Source: RGIG8244 sp045639325 (GTDB lineage: Bacteria; Verrucomicrobiota; Lentisphaeria; Victivallales; UBA1829). Taken from it: 64,000 bases of DNA. Numbering within the stretch: the stretch's first letter is position 1; each line of letters opens with the position of its first letter. Both the position numbers and the translations under genes were made by a program. Of the stretch, positions 60,947 through 64,000 are shown in pieces. The stretch is from assembly GCA_045639325.1 (NCBI GenBank), contig JAZUCU010000058.1, positions 1 through 64,000 of the forward strand. Direction: 5' to 3'. The notes below the pieces were generated by a model. It was not told the DNA's origin. It ran no database searches and saw nothing but the letters and a program-made list of their open reading frames with translations.

Positions 60947-62995
60947 TTAAAAATCCTCATCTTCCTGTAATTGACGTAAAATTTCGGCGAATGCGGCTTT
61001 CCGGTCATCCATGCTCAAACGCGGGAAAAATGCTTCCGGCGCAGGTTTTTCCGCCAGTTCATCGGGGATGGCATCCAGGAACGGCGAGGGATAACGGGGT
61101 TCGTTCTGCCCGTAACGGAAACGTTGTTTGGTCAGAGTCAGAATCAGACTCCGTTTTGCACGGGTGATTGCCACATAGAACAGACGGCGTTCTTCTTCTT
61201 CATTTCCTTCGTTGATGGAACGTTCGTGGGGGAAAAGTCCCTGTTCCATACCCACCAGGAAGACGCAGGGGAATTCCAGACCTTTGGAGGCATGGACCGT
61301 TGTCAGAATAGGGCCATCGCCCTCCGTTTCTGCGGTGCGGTCCCGATCATCCATCAAGCTGTAATTTTCCATGAACCGTTCGAGGGTAGCCTCTTCACCG
61401 GCGGCCTTGCAGCGTTCTTCGTATTGGGCGATACAGTTCAGAAATTCGAATACGTTTTCCTTGCGGTCGCGAGCTTCCTTGATATCCTTGTAAAGTCTCT
61501 GGAAACCGCTGAGGAATCCGACGTCGTCCAGATACGCCTGTGCTTTTTGGAAGAGCTGTCCGGGCTCCTTGAATCCTTCCCGATACTTCTGAATGGTTTC
61601 GCCCAGATTGCAGGCGGATTTACTTGCCGGACTGGAAATGTTATTGAGATAAGCATCGCTCAAAAGCAGTTCCGTCATCGGGAGTTTGATTTCTTCCCGG
61701 GTGCTGCGCAATTTCAGAATGGCTTTATCGCCAATGCCGCGCGGGGGGACGGAAATAATCCGCAGCAGACTCTGATCGTCTCTGGGGTTCATCACGAGTT
61801 TCAGGTAGGCGGCGGCGTCCTTGACTTCTTTCCGTTCAAAAAATTCCTGTCCGCCGATGATGGTCGGGGTGATGCCTCTGCGTCGGAATTCCTGTTCGAA
61901 AGTACGGGAGAGATAGTTGGAGCGATAAAGAATCGCGCAATCCTTGTAACTGTATTCCGGATTGTTCCGCAGGAATTCGTTGACGGCATCTGCAACGAAA
62001 ACGGCTTCATCATCGCCGCTGGGGAGAGAGACGACCTTCAACTTATCGCCATCGCCGTTGGCTGACCACAATTGTTTATCATAACGTTTTGAGTTGCCGG
62101 CAATCACCGCGTTTGCGCTGCGGAGAATGTTGTTCGTTGACCGGTAATTCTGTTCCAGTTTGATGCGGACAGTACCGGGGAAAATATCGGGGAAGTCGAG
62201 AATGTTGCTGATATCGGCACCACGCCACGCATAAATGCTCTGGTCGTCGTCACCCACCACGCAGAGGTTCGGCTTATCCCCGGCGAGGAGCTGGAGAAAA
62301 CGGAACTGGGAAATGTTGGTATCCTGATACTCGTCGACCAGGAGATACTGGTATTTATCGCGCCAGGCCTTGAGAACGTCCGGATGCTCTTCGAAAATGC
62401 GGACCGTCAACAGAAGCATGTCGTCAAAGTCGACCGTATTCTGCAATTCGAGCAGCTGCTGATAACGTTCATAAATCTCCGCAAATCTTTGTTCTTCCGG
62501 CGTATTGTTGGCAGAAAGTGCATCTTTGGGTGAAATCATATTGTTTTTGCATCGGCCGATATAAGACTGAACGACGCCGGTGGGCATATCTTCTTTTGCA
62601 TAACCGAATTCGGCAGCTGCCTGGCGGATGATGCTGGTCTGGTCGGAAGTGTCAGCAATGGAAAAATTACTGTCAAAATGTCCGGCTCTGTTAATGTCTT
62701 TACGCAAGATTCTTCCGCAAATGGAGTGGAACGTTCCGAGGGTGACTTTCCGTGCCTGCTCGGCACCGATCATGCGCTCCATACGTTCGCGCATTTCGCT
62801 TGCGGCTTTATTGGTAAAGGTAACGCCAAGAATATGTTGCGGCGGTATGCCCTGTGCAATCATGTAAGCAATACGTGCTGTAATCACGCGGGTTTTTCCG
62901 GTACCTGCGCCTGCGAGGACGAGTAATGGGCCTTCGATGGTACTTGCGGCTTTGCGCTGTTCCGGATTCAATCCTTCCAAAATATGTTCGCTCAT
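60947..62995 (-). CDS. UvrD/PcrA-type superfamily 1 DNA helicase
   Basis: 682 residues, ATP-dependent 3'-5' helicase used in nucleotide excision repair and replication restart. Motifs: NPEQRKAA (Q motif), LAGAGTGKTRVIT (I), VTFTNKAASEMRERM (Ia), FHSICGRILRK, LLVDEYQDTNISQFRFLQLLAG (II), VVGDDDQSIYAWRGADISNIL (III), LEQNYRSTNNIL (IV), VHASKGLEFPCVFLVGMEQGLFPHERS (V) and EEERRLFYVAITRAKRSL (VI). The C-terminal extension is short. It is the first gene of the moxR operon, possibly with a TATATT-based promoter near 63030. Confidence 0.93.
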   Translation of the reverse strand: MSEHILEGLNPEQRKAASTIEGPLLVLAGAGTGKTRVITARIAYMIAQGIPPQHILGVTFTNKAASEMRERMERMIGAEQARKVTLGTFHSICGRILRKDINRAGHFDSNFSIADTSDQTSIIRQAAAEFGYAKEDMPTGVVQSYIGRCKNNMISPKDALSANNTPEEQRFAEIYERYQQLLELQNTVDFDDMLLLTVRIFEEHPDVLKAWRDKYQYLLVDEYQDTNISQFRFLQLLAGDKPNLCVVGDDDQSIYAWRGADISNILDFPDIFPGTVRIKLEQNYRSTNNILRSANAVIAGNSKRYDKQLWSANGDGDKLKVVSLPSGDDEAVFVADAVNEFLRNNPEYSYKDCAILYRSNYLSRTFEQEFRRRGITPTIIGGQEFFERKEVKDAAAYLKLVMNPRDDQSLLRIISVPPRGIGDKAILKLRSTREEIKLPMTELLLSDAYLNNISSPASKSACNLGETIQKYREGFKEPGQLFQKAQAYLDDVGFLSGFQRLYKDIKEARDRKENVFEFLNCIAQYEERCKAAGEEATLERFMENYSLMDDRDRTAETEGDGPILTTVHASKGLEFPCVFLVGMEQGLFPHERSINEGNEEEERRLFYVAITRAKRSLILTLTKQRFRYGQNEPRYPSPFLDAIPDELAEKPAPEAFFPRLSMDDRKAAFAEILRQLQEDEDF

Positions 62996-63096
62996 GTAAT
63001 ATTCCTTTTCCTGTAATACTAAGGGTAATATAACACAAAGAACCCAATTTTAAAGATTATTTTTCAGAAAATAGGGAAAAATTTTGAGGAAAAAAA

Positions 63097-63918
63097 TTAA
63101 TGGAACGGCATTTCAATGGGATTGCCGTTTTTGAATGCATAAGCACAGGAATAACCTGCCGCTTCCGCCAGTTCAACCGCCTTGTCAAAATCCGCCGCAA
63201 TCTGTTCCGGCTTATGGGCATCGGACCCCAAAGTGATAGAGCATCCGCACTGACGCGCCAGTTTCAGCAATTCAAAAGAGGGATATTGTTCGCCGACCGG
63301 TTTCCGCCAGCCAGCGGTGTTGATTTCCACCATGATATTTTTTTCCGCACACAGTTCAAAGACGGAATACATTCTCTGGTTGACAACGGCCGCATCGGAA
63401 TGCCGGTAGCCGAATACTTTCAGCAAATCCGCATGGCCCAGAATATGGAATGGGAAGCCAGTGACGAATTCACACAGCATATCAAAGTACATGTTCCACA
63501 TGAAATCAACGCCGCATTCCAGAAATCTGGGCGTGTAATCCGGGTGATCCACCAGGAAGCTGTTAACGGTATGAATGGAACCGATAATATAGTCATAATT
63601 TTCCGGAAGGACAAAGTCCGCAACTTCTCTCATGCGTCCGGGAACGTAATCCATTTCGCAGGAGTAAAGCACTTCCGTGCCGGAACCTTCAGCACGCTTT
63701 TTCATGTCGGCGACGATCTGACGGTATTCGGGATATTGAAGCATCATCATTCTGCTTTCCTGATCGAATCCGTCAGGGCAGGGGAGATGGTCGGAGATTC
63801 CGTAATATTTCAAGCCTTTTGCAATGGCGGCATCGAGAAACTCTTCGGGCTGACCTGCGGCATGACCGCAAAGAAAGGTGTGGGTGTGCAAATCAGCGAA
63901 TTTTCCCGATTTCATCAT
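63097..63918 (-). CDS. hisJ: Histidinol-phosphatase, PHP type (HisJ)
   Basis: 273 residues of the PHP phosphoesterase family, releasing phosphate from histidinol phosphate. Motifs are DLHTHTFLCGHA (metal His), GISDHLPCPD, CEMDYVPG, IIGSIHTVNSF, ILGHADLLKVFG, VEINTAGWRKPVGEQYPS and LGSDAHKPEQIA. An AGAGGAG site is 8 bases before the first ATG. The start overlaps the stop of an upstream gene in an ATGATG context, so they are coupled. His operon genes are not seen in the window. Confidence 0.87.
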   Translation of the reverse strand: MMKSGKFADLHTHTFLCGHAAGQPEEFLDAAIAKGLKYYGISDHLPCPDGFDQESRMMMLQYPEYRQIVADMKKRAEGSGTEVLYSCEMDYVPGRMREVADFVLPENYDYIIGSIHTVNSFLVDHPDYTPRFLECGVDFMWNMYFDMLCEFVTGFPFHILGHADLLKVFGYRHSDAAVVNQRMYSVFELCAEKNIMVEINTAGWRKPVGEQYPSFELLKLARQCGCSITLGSDAHKPEQIAADFDKAVELAEAAGYSCAYAFKNGNPIEMPFH

Positions 63919-64000
63919 GATACAGGCTCCTCTACTTGTAAGCGATGCTGGATGGATGTCAATGCCCGTTTCATTTCTTCATTTCTGACGCAGGCATCTT
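63915..64000 (-). CDS. C-terminal end of an unidentified protein, cut by the window edge
   Basis: One frame on the minus strand is open from the edge to a TGA overlapping the hisJ ATG, encoding at least 27 residues that end in RNEEMKRALTSIQHRLQVEEPVS. The 4-base overlap with hisJ suggests translational coupling. There is too little sequence to name a family. Confidence 0.55.
   Translation of the reverse strand, partial: DACVRNEEMKRALTSIQHRLQVEEPVS

Noticed and set aside
1..64000. tRNA, rRNA, SRP RNA or riboswitch
   Set aside because: Reading the intergenic gaps, I found no cloverleaf, SRP core or riboswitch motif; a covariance-model scan would be needed to exclude divergent forms.

Overview
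The window looks like a chromosome segment from a Lentisphaeria-type bacterium (Victivallis-like gut or anaerobe lineage). This is inferred from gene content, not from a marker gene. The clues are several large secreted glycan-degrading proteins (DUF4838, heparinase II/III, GH20-like, GH42-like), each operon carrying its own prepilin-leader protein of the H-X9-DG/DUF1559-like kind, together with LacI, GntR and AraC one-component regulators, a glycyl radical enzyme, and UPF0210/ACT and MoxR/DUF58/TgpA modules. I found no tRNA, rRNA, CRISPR array, transposase or prophage. No stretch over about 300 bases lacks a gene.

Layout. 1-8139 (minus) is a tight housekeeping operon, mostly joined by 4-base ATGA overlaps: pyrK, pyrD, a 5'-nucleotidase, a DUF362 ferredoxin, queH, aroE, a sugar isomerase, recX and a truncated peptide-binding lipoprotein. 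dgt (8226-9362) has its own promoter embedded in an inverted repeat. 9520-16854 (minus) is a glycan locus: GH13 enzyme, GntR regulator, prepilin-like protein, heparinase II/III protein and a small secreted protein. 17065-18093 is a LacI regulator on plus. 18095-27981 (minus) is a second glycan locus: an autoregulated LacI gene with a perfect 16-bp operator, a DUF4838 protein, a prepilin-like protein, GH42-like and GH20-like proteins, and an amidohydrolase. 28170-28640 encodes a secreted protein made of 20-residue repeats.

28641-30769 (minus) is a copper ATPase split from its metal-binding domain by an A10 run holding an in-frame A AAA AAG slippery heptamer. I read this as a programmed -1 frameshift that makes both a CopZ-like chaperone and a full CopA pump. 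30895-35908 carries Sir2, ROK kinase, DUF3842, RluA, Ffh and an ACT protein, followed by a PFL/UPF0210 protein to 37284. 37505-44018 (plus) is a well-expressed sugar-1-phosphate/UDP-sugar operon: ROK protein, nucleotidyltransferase, NahK-like 1-kinase, GalE-like epimerase, dUTPase and a membrane protein. It resembles the lacto-N-biose/galacto-N-biose salvage route, but no phosphorylase is present. 44093-51471 (minus) has a cytoplasmic GH29 fucosidase and a third glycan-type operon (glycyl radical enzyme, prepilin-like protein, 906-residue secreted protein) divergent from an AraC regulator. 52411-56477 (plus) is a small Tad/Flp-pilin operon followed by an MBL hydrolase and a small membrane protein. 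56486-62995 (minus) is uvrD/pcrA, moxR, DUF58 and TgpA transglutaminase. hisJ and the tail of another gene close the window.

Taken together, the cell appears to import and break down host-type glycans (fucose, amino sugars, uronic acids). The most notable observations are the copA frameshift site, a prepilin gene whose leader is duplicated around a nested palindrome, and the repeated pairing of pilin-like proteins with glycan enzymes.
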